In this document: piece after piece, positions 1 through 9,338 of the stretch
How positions within the stretch are numbered: position 1 is the first letter of the stretch
How the letters are laid out: every line of letters starts with the position of its first letter
NCBI RefSeq assembly: GCF_007741475.1
Contig: NZ_CP036261.1
Location: 186,001-250,000, forward strand
DNA length: 64,000 nt
Source: Rosistilla ulvae
GTDB lineage: Bacteria > Planctomycetota > Planctomycetia > Pirellulales > Pirellulaceae
Direction: 5' to 3'
Notes under the pieces: model-generated
Told to the model about the DNA's origin: nothing
Databases searched by the model: none
The model's input: only the letters and a program-made list of their open reading frames with translations
Translations under genes and position numbers: made by a program

Positions 1-776
1 CGAACTACAAGCAGGTCGCGTTGGCGCTACACAACCACCACGATACGTTTCGCAAGTTTCCCATTGGCGCCGGAATCTCCGGCGGGTGCAGCGGGTTCAC
101 TGGCGCTCATCGATTCTCTTGGGGCGTTCATATCCTGCCGTTCATGGAGCAGGAAAACCGTTACGACGCGATTGATTTCAGCGTCAGCCAGCCAGTCGTC
201 CACGCGCCGAACTTCGACCCCGATACGGCGCTTGGGCCAGTGGCTACCTTCTTGTGCCCGTCGATGCCTCAGTCGGAGACGATGGTCAACCAAGGGACAT
301 CGTCAATTGTCCTCGCCTACCCGCGAACGGAAATGGCTGGCGTGGCCGATTCGCGCGACTGGCGCTGCAACACCTCGGGAACCCTTGGCGTTCGGCCGCG
401 TTCCGATGGGGATGGCATCTTATTTGGCGCGTCCGAAACACGCCTGCGAGACGTTATCGACGGCACCTCTTCGACATTGATGGTTGGCGAAATCACCGGA
501 GACGCCAGGGGGCAAAGCACCAGCGGCTTCAACGCGAACTCCTACACCATCTACGCTGCTTTTGACACCTCCACCGGGATCAACGGCCCGTTCACCGTGC
601 CAGGTGGTGGAATCTTCGATTTCCGCCCTCAGGGATTCTCAAGCTTCCATCCAGGCGGAGCCCACTTCGCACTCGCCGACGGAAGCGTTCGCCTTTTTGC
701 CGAGACGATCGACCAGGTGCTGCTGACCGGATTGACGACTCGCAACGGCGGCGAAGTCGTGCAGGTCCCCGAATAG
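1..776 (+). CDS. DUF1559 domain protein, C-terminal part (5' end outside window)
   Basis: The reading frame is open from base 3, so the true start lies upstream of the window. The first visible residues (NYKQVALALHNHHDTF) match the conserved segment that follows the prepilin-like N-terminal helix of DUF1559 proteins, a family hugely expanded in planctomycetes. The C-terminus has the family signature: 'FHPGGAHFALADGSVRLF' followed by an NGGEV tail. The role of the family is unknown; members have type IV pilin-like N-termini and are presumed exported or surface-associated. About 258 residues are visible. A second truncated family member sits at the other end of the window, but the two are far apart and there is no sign that they are functionally linked. 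Confidence 0.9.
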   Translation, partial: NYKQVALALHNHHDTFRKFPIGAGISGGCSGFTGAHRFSWGVHILPFMEQENRYDAIDFSVSQPVVHAPNFDPDTALGPVATFLCPSMPQSETMVNQGTSSIVLAYPRTEMAGVADSRDWRCNTSGTLGVRPRSDGDGILFGASETRLRDVIDGTSSTLMVGEITGDARGQSTSGFNANSYTIYAAFDTSTGINGPFTVPGGGIFDFRPQGFSSFHPGGAHFALADGSVRLFAETIDQVLLTGLTTRNGGEVVQVPE

Positions 777-1143
777 GCGAATGCCGAACAGCGATGCGCC
801 TCGCCTGGAAAAGCCTCCGTTGCCAAGGCTGTTTGAGCAATGGCGGGAGGTGCAGCCAAACGATATGCCGCATCCAAGCGCACGCCAACCACTCGTGAAT
901 ACGAGCACGCGAGCGTAAGTGGGGTCACTCGCTTGCGCTTCGTGCTGGTATGGGAGATCCTCGTTGTCGGCCCCCACGAGCAACTTTGACGATTAGGTGA
1001 TCGAGCGGGATCGTAGTCGTCCTGCTGATTTTCTGGCTTCGTGCTTCCGATACTGCTAATGGTTCATTCTACCCCTGGTCGCGTAGCCCAACAGTTCGCG
1101 GGATTGCAAGGGTTGCGTCATTAGAGGTGTTGAGAGTTTGAAG
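777..1143. other. Intergenic gap with one dispersed inverted repeat
   Basis: No credible gene is present in these 367 bases; the antisense frames here have no recognisable protein signal. The gap holds an imperfect hairpin at about 898-952, related to the repeat family at 29365-29838. The rest, up to the start of the efflux protein, presumably contains the promoter of that gene, but no clear -35/-10 pair was identified. Confidence 0.5.
898..952. repeat. Dispersed inverted repeat, copy 1
   Basis: The right arm CACTCGCTTGCGCTTCGTGC at 926-945 is identical to arms found near 29494 and 29713. The left arm at 898-920 is an imperfect complement, so the unit can fold as a hairpin. Copies in this window all lie outside genes or at gene ends, which is the distribution expected of a REP- or MITE-like element. 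Confidence 0.6.
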
Positions 1144-3021
1144 ATGAAACACAGCTATGGATCGATTGCTGTGTTGCTGCTTGCCCCGCTGCTGTTCTGC
1201 GGCCAGGGATGTCGCTCCCAAGCAAAACTTCCCGGCATCCGTTCCAAGAAATTGACGGTTGCAACATCTCCGGCCACCGAGCCGACGTCGGCTGAATCTG
1301 CCATCGCCCTGGTGAACTATCAGGCGTCGAAAGAACTGAGCGATAGCGCGATCCAGGGCGCGGTCGAACTCACGCCGCCGAGCGTGGATGATTTTCAGCA
1401 GCTGCCGCAAGAAGACATCTCGCTCGACCACGCGGTCCAGCGAGCGCTTGCGAACAGCCAAGTGATCCAGGATCACGGTGGTCGCGTGCTGACCTATCCC
1501 GATGCGATTCGCACTACGCTCGATCCAGCCGTGATCGCAAGCGATCCCAATATTGGTATCGACGCGGCGCTATCGGCTTACGACACGCAGTTTGAAACCG
1601 CGCTGGTTTGGAACGGCGGGGGCAGTTCCGTCAACTCGGCATTCTCCAGCGGACAGTTCGGCGTCTTTTCGCAACCCGAGACGATGGCAAAAGTTGGCTG
1701 GGGACAGATGCTTCGCAGCGGAACCAAGGTGGCTGTCGGCGGCGTCGGCGGCTACGACAAACAACTGGCCGGAGGTCTTTATGCTGCGTATGGTGCCGAG
1801 GTGCGACACCCGTTGTTGCGTGGAGCCGGGACCGAATTCAACGACATCGCCGGCCCATTTGGTAAACCGGGCTTATATCGCGGCGTCTTGATCTCGAAAA
1901 TCGGCCAGCGCAAGGCGCAACTGGAAGTCGAGAAATCGGTAAGAGACCTCGTGCGCGACGTGAGCATCGTCTACTGGGAGCTGGCGTTTGCCTATGAAAA
2001 TCTCAGGGCCAAGCAGAAAGCACTGGACAACGCGCACAACTCCTGGCAGCGAGAGCAAGAGCGGGCCGCTGCGAATGTCAGCCCCGCAGACGTCGAAGCG
2101 ATCGCGCGGCAACAGTATTATTCCGCCGTTGCTGCAGTCCGCAACGCCATCGCCGGGACCGGGCATGGGCAGACCGGCGTCTATGCGATTGAACTGAAAC
2201 TGAGAACGCTGCTGGGCATGCCGGCTTGCGACGGCCGCTTGTTGCATCCGAGCGGAACTCCGCTCAAAGCAGCGATCCGATTCGATTGGCACGAGAGCAA
2301 CGCGTTGGCAACGACCGGGCGGCTTGAGCTGAGGATCCAGCAGTCGAATATCGACCGACGTATTTTGGAACGGAAAGCGGCCAAGAACCTTCGCCGTCCG
2401 CAGGTCGATATCGTTGGCCAATACCGTCGCCTGGCCGATGATCCAACCACCGACACCGCGCTCTTCAGCGAGGCGTTGCAGGGTTGGCAGATCGGGATCG
2501 ATTATCGCCGTTCGATTCAGAACAGCCGCGAAAACGCAGCGATCCGCAACGCCGAACTTCAGCTGAGCCGCGAGCACGCGCTCGCTGATGCACAGCGAGC
2601 GCAGATCTCATCGGAACTGCGAACCGCTTTCATCGAACTCGATCGCGCCCTGGGGACGATGCACTACATGGCGCTCAGCCACGATGCGGCAATGATCCGC
2701 TTGGACGCTCAAACCCAGCGGCACGCGGCCGGCGATGCTCAGGTTGAACATGTGCTGGAGGCGCAGATTCGCGCCACGCGAGCCGAAACGCAATATCAAC
2801 GAAGCGTCATCGATTACAACCTTGCATTTATCAAATTGCACTACGCTCGCGGAACGCTGCTGAAAACGATGGGCGTTGGTTTTGGAACGCCAGCAACGGA
2901 TGAATGTCGTTTTGCGTTAAACGCGCCTTCGGTGTTCGCCCAACCGCCATCGGGCGACGATTCCTCAACCAACACGCAACTGGCTCAACCTCCGGCCGCT
3001 GCGGGTCCAGCTGTTCGATAG
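1144..3021 (+). CDS. TolC-like outer membrane efflux protein
   Basis: A 625-residue protein read from ATG 1144; an in-frame TTG at 1138 is the alternative start. The N-terminus is a hydrophobic export signal ending in a Cys-containing segment (LLFCGQGC), possibly a lipoprotein signal although the lipobox is poor. The body has the long helical repeats with Gln, Ala and Arg-rich heptads of the outer-membrane efflux (OEP) family, including 'VRDLVRDVSIVYWELAFAYE' and a C-terminal second repeat near residues 480-590. It is longer than Escherichia coli TolC (~490 residues). It would form the outer-membrane exit duct. It converges without any gap on a MacB-type gene, and together with the adaptor at 5125-6390 gives a complete tripartite pump. 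Confidence 0.85.
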   Translation: MKHSYGSIAVLLLAPLLFCGQGCRSQAKLPGIRSKKLTVATSPATEPTSAESAIALVNYQASKELSDSAIQGAVELTPPSVDDFQQLPQEDISLDHAVQRALANSQVIQDHGGRVLTYPDAIRTTLDPAVIASDPNIGIDAALSAYDTQFETALVWNGGGSSVNSAFSSGQFGVFSQPETMAKVGWGQMLRSGTKVAVGGVGGYDKQLAGGLYAAYGAEVRHPLLRGAGTEFNDIAGPFGKPGLYRGVLISKIGQRKAQLEVEKSVRDLVRDVSIVYWELAFAYENLRAKQKALDNAHNSWQREQERAAANVSPADVEAIARQQYYSAVAAVRNAIAGTGHGQTGVYAIELKLRTLLGMPACDGRLLHPSGTPLKAAIRFDWHESNALATTGRLELRIQQSNIDRRILERKAAKNLRRPQVDIVGQYRRLADDPTTDTALFSEALQGWQIGIDYRRSIQNSRENAAIRNAELQLSREHALADAQRAQISSELRTAFIELDRALGTMHYMALSHDAAMIRLDAQTQRHAAGDAQVEHVLEAQIRATRAETQYQRSVIDYNLAFIKLHYARGTLLKTMGVGFGTPATDECRFALNAPSVFAQPPSGDDSSTNTQLAQPPAAAGPAVR

Positions 3022-5073
3022 TTATTCAAATCGCAGGGCGTCGATCGGATCCAACAGCGAAGCTTTTCTCGCCGGATAATATCCAAACAGGATGCCGACA
3101 AAGGCAGCGACACCGACGGCGACGATCGCGGCGGTCAGCGACAACTCGTTGGGCCACGACATAAACCAACCGATCGCCATCGAACAAAGGTGTCCAAACA
3201 CGATTCCAACCAGACCACCGATCATACATAACACGGTCGCTTCGATCAGGAACTGGCGAAGGATTGCAGAGCGATCGGCGCCAACGGCCATCCGCAGCCC
3301 GATCTCTCGCGTTCGTTCGGTCACCGAAACCAACATGATGTTCATGATCCCAACGCCTCCCACCAGCAGCGAAACGCCGGCGATAATGAAGCCGAGTGCC
3401 GCCAGCCCGGAGACAACTTGATTTGTAACTTTCGAGACCTCGGTGAGATCTTGAATCTGAAAAACGTCTTCGCTGACGTCGTGCCGACGGGCAAGGAACT
3501 CTCGGATCTGTTGCCGCGCTTCGCCCACATGTTCCGGCGATATCGCCTGCACATAGATCTGACTCAGGTTTTCATTTCGCGTCGACTGGCGGCTCGATAC
3601 CAATTGCATTTTTGGCATTTGGTCTGCAAACGCAGCGAATCGCGGCGCGGCGTGCGAACTGGCATTTAAGCGATACTTAAAGGTTGTCCAGGGCGCGACG
3701 ATGATGTCGTCTTGGTCGTTGCCGATCACGTCACCACCTTTTGCCGACAAGACACCGACAACGCGCAGCGAGATCCCGTTGGCGCGAATCTCTTTCCCCA
3801 CGGGATAGTCGTCCAGGAAAAGATCGCTGGCAACCGTCTGCCCGATCACGCAAACCTTCGCCGCATCGAAGACGTTTTCTTCGGTGAACAATTGGCCCAT
3901 GTCGGTATCGTCCCAGTGGCGTCCCCGCAGGTAGTCGGCGGTGCTTCCAACCACAAACGTCGGGCGACTGCGGCGGTTGCCATACACAAGTTGCACCTGT
4001 CCATGCACGATCGGCGCCGTCAATTTCACCGCGGGGCATTGCTCCGCCAGCTGATCGGCATCCGTCGGCGTCAAAGGGATGTAGCGATTGCGTCTTCCAG
4101 ACGACGAGGTATGCGTGGACATGACGGTCAACATATCGGCTCCCATACTGGCAACCGTCTCTTTGATTGCTCGCGAGGAACCGCTGCTCAGTTCCATCAC
4201 ATTGACGACCGATGCCACGCCGATGATCACCCCCAGCATCGTCAGCGCCGTGCGCAGGGCGTTGCGACGAAGCGCCAAGATCGCGACCATGATTGCGTTG
4301 AGCGTAGCCGCCAGGTGCTGTCGATTTCTGCCACCGGAGAGCTTTGTTGGCGGATCGGGTAGGAGGTGCTCGACAGCCGAATAATCGGATTCATTCTGTT
4401 GATCCGCGGCGATCACACCGTCTTTCATATGAACGATACGGTCAGCGCTTTTGGCGACTTGCGAATCGTGCGTGACAACGACCAGCGTGATGCGATGTTC
4501 GAGATTCAGTTTACGAAACAATGCCAATATCTCGAGCTCGGTCTTCGAGTCGAGGTTGCCGGTCGGTTCGTCGGCGAGCAACAATCGCGGACGGTTGATC
4601 AAAGCCCGAGCAATGGCGACGCGCTGCCGTTCGCCACCGGAAAGTTGGTTGGGCGTATGGTCTAAACGCCCGGCAAGTCCCACCGTCTCTAGCAGTTGTT
4701 TGGCGTACTGAACCTTCTCGGCTTGCGACCGATCGTCGCTGGCGTAGAGCGTTGGCAGCAGCACGTTGTCCAGCGCCGAGGTCCGCGGCAGCAGGTTGAA
4801 ATTCTGGAATACAAATCCAACGTGGCGATTGCGAAAGATAGCCAGCTCGCCGGCCGACAATTCCGACACGTCGATGTCGGCGAACCGATACAGCCCACGG
4901 GTCAACCGGTCCAGGCTACCTAACAGGTTCATCAGCGTGGTCTTGCCGGAACCGGAGGTGCCCATCAGCGCGACGTATTCGCCGGCGGCAATGTTCAGCG
5001 TGATCCCTTTCAGGACGGGCAGGTCGGAATTGCCAACCCGGTAGGTCTTTTCGACGTTGCCCAGTTCAATCAA
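3022..5073 (-). CDS. MacB-type ABC transporter (ATPase fused to permease)
   Basis: This 683-residue protein starts at TTG 5073, the only start after an upstream in-frame stop, with an AGCAGGGA ribosome site. Residues 1-230 are an ATPase domain with Walker A GTSGSGKTT (38-46), the signature LSGGERQR and Walker B LLLADEPTGNLD. A linker leads to a membrane segment near residue 270, a periplasmic MacB-PCD-like domain, and a C-terminal FtsX-type permease of three helices containing the 'MLVSVTERTREIGLRMAVGA' motif. MacB powers export of periplasmic substrates through MacA and TolC. The stop codon abuts the stop of the TolC-like gene. It is the last gene of a leftward operon with the SyrD-type exporter and the adaptor. 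Confidence 0.93.
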   Translation of the reverse strand: MIELGNVEKTYRVGNSDLPVLKGITLNIAAGEYVALMGTSGSGKTTLMNLLGSLDRLTRGLYRFADIDVSELSAGELAIFRNRHVGFVFQNFNLLPRTSALDNVLLPTLYASDDRSQAEKVQYAKQLLETVGLAGRLDHTPNQLSGGERQRVAIARALINRPRLLLADEPTGNLDSKTELEILALFRKLNLEHRITLVVVTHDSQVAKSADRIVHMKDGVIAADQQNESDYSAVEHLLPDPPTKLSGGRNRQHLAATLNAIMVAILALRRNALRTALTMLGVIIGVASVVNVMELSSGSSRAIKETVASMGADMLTVMSTHTSSSGRRNRYIPLTPTDADQLAEQCPAVKLTAPIVHGQVQLVYGNRRSRPTFVVGSTADYLRGRHWDDTDMGQLFTEENVFDAAKVCVIGQTVASDLFLDDYPVGKEIRANGISLRVVGVLSAKGGDVIGNDQDDIIVAPWTTFKYRLNASSHAAPRFAAFADQMPKMQLVSSRQSTRNENLSQIYVQAISPEHVGEARQQIREFLARRHDVSEDVFQIQDLTEVSKVTNQVVSGLAALGFIIAGVSLLVGGVGIMNIMLVSVTERTREIGLRMAVGADRSAILRQFLIEATVLCMIGGLVGIVFGHLCSMAIGWFMSWPNELSLTAAIVAVGVAAFVGILFGYYPARKASLLDPIDALRFE

Positions 5074-5124
5074 TCTTCTGATCCCTGCTTAGATCGCTGC
5101 TCAAATGAAATCGCGAAACGCGGC

Positions 5125-6390
5125 TTATCGAATAGTCTTAGCGGTCGGAATGATCCGCGCAAGGGTCGTGCGGTCGACGGTTCCAACCACGATCGGCAAT
5201 GCTTCTGCAAAGCCATCCCCTTGGACCTCGGTCTGCACCCCATCGTCCACTCCGACGCGGACCTTCAGTGGGCGGACCCGTCCGTCTCCGGCAGCGACCC
5301 AAACGCAAGCCTGTTCGCCTTCGCTGGGGCCTCGTGCATTGTCTTGCTGTTGAGGACGATCGACCAGCAGATCTCCGCTTTCGAGTTGTTTGGAGTCGGG
5401 CCACCAACGGAGCGCTCCATTGGGGACCAACCAAGCGTGGTCTCGCCGCAAGACTTCAAACTCCACATCGGCGGTCATGTGTGGGAACAGTTCGATGTCG
5501 GTCGGGTCGATGCCGATGACCACATCGTAGGTAACAAAGTTTCCCTGTCGGCGGGCGTTGAACAGAATCTCCTCGACGCGGCCCGTCATCGTGTCGTTTC
5601 GATGGGCATCGACGGTGAAGGTCGCCGGTTGCCCAAGCTTCACTTTGCCGATGTCGCTTTCGCTGACCGAAGCCCGGATCCGCATGTGGTCTAAATCTTT
5701 CGACAGCAAAAACAGACCGGGATGCCCTGCATGAACGTGCTGGCCCAGGTTCGCCCGACGGTCAATCACGATCCCATCGATCGGCGACCGGACCGTTGTC
5801 TGCTCCACATGGATCTCGGCATGGCGGACTTCGGTCTCCGCCTGCTTTAACCTCGCCTGTCCAACCGCCAACTGGGCGGCTGCCATCTCGTGCGCAGTCT
5901 GGATCTCATCGAAAGCGCTCTGCGTATTGGTAGCCCGCAATTGCGTCGCCCGCTGCAGGTTTCGGCTGGCCTGGGCAAGTTGTGCCTCTAGACGCCCGAT
6001 GTCAGCTTGCGCCAAACCATACGCAGCTTGTGCCTTTTGCAGCCCCATCTCGAATTGTTGCGGATCGATCTCAAACAGGACCGTCCCTTTCGAGACACGA
6101 GCCCCGACGCCAATCGATTTCTGTTTGTCGTCGGGATCGACGCCAAAGCGTACGATCTTGCCGGCCACCTCGGGCCCTACTTGTACCACTTCATCCGGCT
6201 CGATCGTGCCGGTGGTACCAATCGTGATCACGAGGTCGCGTCGCTGGATATCGACGGTTCTTAGTTCGGGCAGCGCATTGCTAACGCTTCGCACATAGAA
6301 GAATCCTGCGACAGCAAGCATGCTGAAAAGCATGCCCCCACCGAGAACCAGACGTCTCACCCACGAGCGTTTAGGTTTCTTGTTCGTCAT
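5125..6390 (-). CDS. MacA/HlyD-type periplasmic adaptor subunit
   Basis: A 421-residue membrane-fusion protein starting at ATG 6390. It has a basic N-terminus, one membrane anchor (about residues 14-32), a lipoyl-like half motif near residues 55-80, a coiled-coil hairpin (about 105-200, rich in Ala, Gln and Glu), the second lipoyl half with 'TTVRSPIDGIVIDRRANLGQ', and a beta-barrel region. This is the RND/MacA adaptor layout. Its start overlaps the stop of the upstream SyrD-type gene by four bases (ATGA), and it lies 51 bp before the MacB gene, so the three genes are probably cotranscribed and translationally coupled. The partner duct is most likely the adjacent TolC-like protein. Confidence 0.9.
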   Translation of the reverse strand: MTNKKPKRSWVRRLVLGGGMLFSMLAVAGFFYVRSVSNALPELRTVDIQRRDLVITIGTTGTIEPDEVVQVGPEVAGKIVRFGVDPDDKQKSIGVGARVSKGTVLFEIDPQQFEMGLQKAQAAYGLAQADIGRLEAQLAQASRNLQRATQLRATNTQSAFDEIQTAHEMAAAQLAVGQARLKQAETEVRHAEIHVEQTTVRSPIDGIVIDRRANLGQHVHAGHPGLFLLSKDLDHMRIRASVSESDIGKVKLGQPATFTVDAHRNDTMTGRVEEILFNARRQGNFVTYDVVIGIDPTDIELFPHMTADVEFEVLRRDHAWLVPNGALRWWPDSKQLESGDLLVDRPQQQDNARGPSEGEQACVWVAAGDGRVRPLKVRVGVDDGVQTEVQGDGFAEALPIVVGTVDRTTLARIIPTAKTIR

Positions 6391-8009
6391 GCTGCGATCC
6401 TTTGCCGTCGACTGGAAACCATCTTCCCATCTACCAACTCAACGACGCGATCGGCGGCGAAGAAGTAGCGGTCATCATGGGTGATCGCGACGACCGATCG
6501 ACCGTTGCGAGTCAATTCAGGCACGATGTGTCGATAGAAAATTTCTTTAAACCCGGGGTCTTGTTCAGCCGCCCATTCGTCAAAGACAAACACGGGGCGT
6601 TGGTCCAAACAGGCGACCAGCAGGGCGAGTCGCTTATGCTGCCCACGCGAGAGCTTGCCAAGCCGGAAGTGCCCGGTTTCGAAATCAACTTTGTCTTCGA
6701 TGCCCAAAATGCTGGCCCAACGCTTCAACTGCATCGGATTGGCATCGATTCCCAGCAGTCGGTCGAACAGGTGCCCCTCGACGAAGACTGTCGTAAACAT
6801 CTGCCGGTAATCACCCAATGCCGCCTGATCGACGACTTGTTTGTTCAGCAGCAATTCGCCCTGATCGGGCGTGTACAAACCGGTCAGCAATTTCGCCAGC
6901 GTCGTCTTCCCGCTACCGTTGCCACCGGCAATAAACAGTACCTCGCCGGGCATCACCAAGAGATCGATGGGGCCCAGATGGAAGCTCTCTTGGTCGGAGT
7001 GCGGAGACCGGTAGGCGTAAGAGACGTTGCGGAGCGAGATCGAGCGAAACTCGGGAATCTGCGTTCCGCAAGCGATCGCTTTGGACGGATCGATCATCAA
7101 CCCGAGCGCGTTGATTTTATTGAGCGAGATGTTGGCGTTGTTCAGCGCCGGCAACCAGCCAAGGATGCTGTCCAGAGGACTGGTCAGATACAGGATCGTC
7201 AGCGTGTATCCCATCAGGGTTTCGGATGTGACCGGCCAGAACCGCGGCCAGACAAAGATCAACAGTCCGATACCGATGAAACGCGATAGACGTCCCCAGG
7301 TGTGTGCGGCACCGAGAATATCGGTCCCTTTGATCAAACGTTCCCGCATCGCGGTGTCGGCCGGCAGCAGCACGTCGTACATGAATTCAACGCAGCGACG
7401 ATTGTTCCCTTTCAGCTCTTTGATCCCAAACACCATCGCCTGCAACTGCTTCCTGACTTCGTCGCGATCCTCGCGCGCTTGCCGCAGGTGGTAGTTGGCC
7501 CAGTGCAATCCGCCCAGATAGCTGGCGATGCCTAGCGACGCCATGATCACCGAGCCGATCGCCAGCGGTAGCGACAGACTGGCCAAGTAGACCAGGCCGC
7601 TGATCAGCACCATCGCATTGGCGCATACGGTTGGGAATTGCGAGAGCGCGTTGGTGATCGCACCGACGTCTCCACCCAACGTGCCCAGCAGGCGATGGGG
7701 GCCACAGGCTTCCAATTCTGGCAGCGGTGCGGCAGCGATGCGATTGCATAATTCAAACTGCAGTCGGGCCGCGGTCGACTGGGAAAGGCGGGTCAAAATG
7801 CACTTGGAGACGACCTGCAGAACCAACACCGCCAGGCAAGCGATGGCGAACAAAGTCGCCAGGCGATTGGATGCCGCCGCTTGCTGCGTGAACGATTGAT
7901 GGATCAACGTGATCAATCCAAGCATCGCCAATCCACTGGCTCCACCAAAGACAATCGATGCCAGGCTCGCTCTCCACGAGGAACGCAACATGAGTAGAAG
8001 GAGGCTCAC
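6387..8009 (-). CDS. SyrD/PvdE-type cyclic peptide ABC exporter
   Basis: A 540-residue half-transporter read from GTG 8009; the N-terminal 'LLLMLRSSW' fits the family and the next ATG (7991) would remove it. Six membrane helices occupy residues 1-310, followed by an ATPase domain with Walker A GGNGSGKTT, the altered signature LSRGQHKRL and Walker B 'RPVFVFDEWAAEQDP'. The LSRGQ signature and DEWAAEQDP box are typical of the cyclic-peptide/siderophore exporter family (SyrD, PvdE, PvdE-like), which moves nonribosomal products across the inner membrane. The location beside a MacAB-TolC set and in a PKS/NRPS island supports that role. Substrate unknown. Confidence 0.88.
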   Translation of the reverse strand: MSLLLLMLRSSWRASLASIVFGGASGLAMLGLITLIHQSFTQQAAASNRLATLFAIACLAVLVLQVVSKCILTRLSQSTAARLQFELCNRIAAAPLPELEACGPHRLLGTLGGDVGAITNALSQFPTVCANAMVLISGLVYLASLSLPLAIGSVIMASLGIASYLGGLHWANYHLRQAREDRDEVRKQLQAMVFGIKELKGNNRRCVEFMYDVLLPADTAMRERLIKGTDILGAAHTWGRLSRFIGIGLLIFVWPRFWPVTSETLMGYTLTILYLTSPLDSILGWLPALNNANISLNKINALGLMIDPSKAIACGTQIPEFRSISLRNVSYAYRSPHSDQESFHLGPIDLLVMPGEVLFIAGGNGSGKTTLAKLLTGLYTPDQGELLLNKQVVDQAALGDYRQMFTTVFVEGHLFDRLLGIDANPMQLKRWASILGIEDKVDFETGHFRLGKLSRGQHKRLALLVACLDQRPVFVFDEWAAEQDPGFKEIFYRHIVPELTRNGRSVVAITHDDRYFFAADRVVELVDGKMVSSRRQRIAA

Positions 8010-8186
8010 CGGATATTTTGTCCCGACAGGTACTGAACGATTTCAACGAATGAAAGTTGCCTGATAACAAAACCCCATCGGATTCACCAACAGCATTTGC
8101 TGTGATAGCATGCTGCAGATTCACGCCGAAGCGACATCGATCGCTTCACTTGCCTTCGTCGCTGTCATCGATCAGGTGCTCCCCCA
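8010..8186. promoter_or_regulatory. Divergent intergenic region between export operon and glycosyltransferase run
   Basis: These 177 bases separate the leftward exporter operon from the rightward glycosyltransferase genes and must carry promoters in both directions. No confident sigma-70 pair was found by eye. The relatively AT-rich stretch around 8060-8110 is the most likely place. A short inverted sequence (CAGCATTTGCTGTGATAGCATGCTG) spans about 8091-8115. Confidence 0.35.
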
Positions 8187-9338
8187 TTGAAGTTCGCGTT
8201 TTATTCCACGATGACAGGCATGCCGTGGGGCGGCAGCGAAGTTCTTTGGTCGCGAGTCGCGCACCGAATGCGGGCCGACGCACACCAAGTTTGCGTTAGT
8301 TTTCGCCGCTGGGATCCCGAGGCCAAGGCGCTCGAATCGCTTCGTCGAGCAGGAGCGAGCGTGAGCACGCGGCCCGTGCCGCATCCGCCATCGTGGTTCA
8401 ACAGCCTCAATCCCGCGCGGTGGCCCAAGACCGATGCCCAGCATATCCAGCGGTGGTTGGCCAAAGAGCAGCCCGATCTGGCCCTGGTTACCCTCGGCTA
8501 TCATTTAAATACAGTCTCCCCGGCAGCGGAGCTGATGCGTCGGCAAATTCCCTACGCGATCAATGTCCAATGCGCCAGCCCCGACTATCTCGATTCGTAT
8601 TTCCTGGACGCCTTCCGAGCCGCGTATGCCGGTGCGGCCAGAGTCTATTTCGTTTCCCAGGAGAATCTTGAGCGTGTTGAGACGATGTTGGCGATGCGGA
8701 TCGAAACGGCAAAGATCATCGACAATCCGTTTAATGTTTCCTGGGATGCCCAACCGGCCTGGCCAACCGATCGCGACGGTTTTCGTTTGGCCTGTGTCGG
8801 GCGATTGCACTTTCCCTCCAAGGGCCAAGACCTGTTGATCGACGTTCTGCGGCAAGACAAATGGCGACAGCGGAATCTGTCGCTACATCTGTACGGCGAA
8901 TCGCAGGGCTTTCTTCGGCAAACCGAAGACCTCATCGCGCGGCATGGATTGCAGGATCAGATTCATTACGAAGGCTTCTCCGAACAGATTGAAAATTTGT
9001 GGGCGAATCACCACGGTCTGGTTCTCCCCTCCCGTTTTGAAGGCGCCGCGTTGGCAGTCGTCGAAGCCTTGTTGTGCAATCGCGTTTGCGTCACGACAGC
9101 TGTCGGCCGCAATCGAGAATTGATCCGCGATGGCGAGACGGGGTTCATCGCACCGGCTGCGACAGCCGAACTGATCGACCACGCACTCGAAGCGGCTTGG
9201 CAAAAAAGAGATCGCTGGCAAGAGATCGGCCAATTGGCGGGACAACACATTCGGCAGCGGTATCACGAGGACCCCGTTGCGGTTCTCTACAGCGATTTGA
9301 TGGCATTGGCTGCCGAACAGGGAGTCGGAAGTTCATGA
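8187..9338 (+). CDS. Glycosyltransferase family 4 (GT-B)
   Basis: A 383-residue protein whose N-terminus (MKFAFYSTMTGMPWGGSEVLW) is the classic GT4 donor-loop start and requires a TTG start at 8187. The C-terminal half has the nucleotide-sugar motif 'SRFEGAALAVVEAL', the EX7E pattern of retaining GT4 enzymes, and 'IRDGETGFIAP'. It would transfer a sugar from a nucleotide-diphosphate donor on the cytoplasmic side of the membrane. It is the first gene of a rightward series, and its stop overlaps the next gene's ATG by four bases (ATGA). Donor and acceptor cannot be told from sequence. Confidence 0.9.
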   Translation: MKFAFYSTMTGMPWGGSEVLWSRVAHRMRADAHQVCVSFRRWDPEAKALESLRRAGASVSTRPVPHPPSWFNSLNPARWPKTDAQHIQRWLAKEQPDLALVTLGYHLNTVSPAAELMRRQIPYAINVQCASPDYLDSYFLDAFRAAYAGAARVYFVSQENLERVETMLAMRIETAKIIDNPFNVSWDAQPAWPTDRDGFRLACVGRLHFPSKGQDLLIDVLRQDKWRQRNLSLHLYGESQGFLRQTEDLIARHGLQDQIHYEGFSEQIENLWANHHGLVLPSRFEGAALAVVEALLCNRVCVTTAVGRNRELIRDGETGFIAPAATAELIDHALEAAWQKRDRWQEIGQLAGQHIRQRYHEDPVAVLYSDLMALAAEQGVGSS

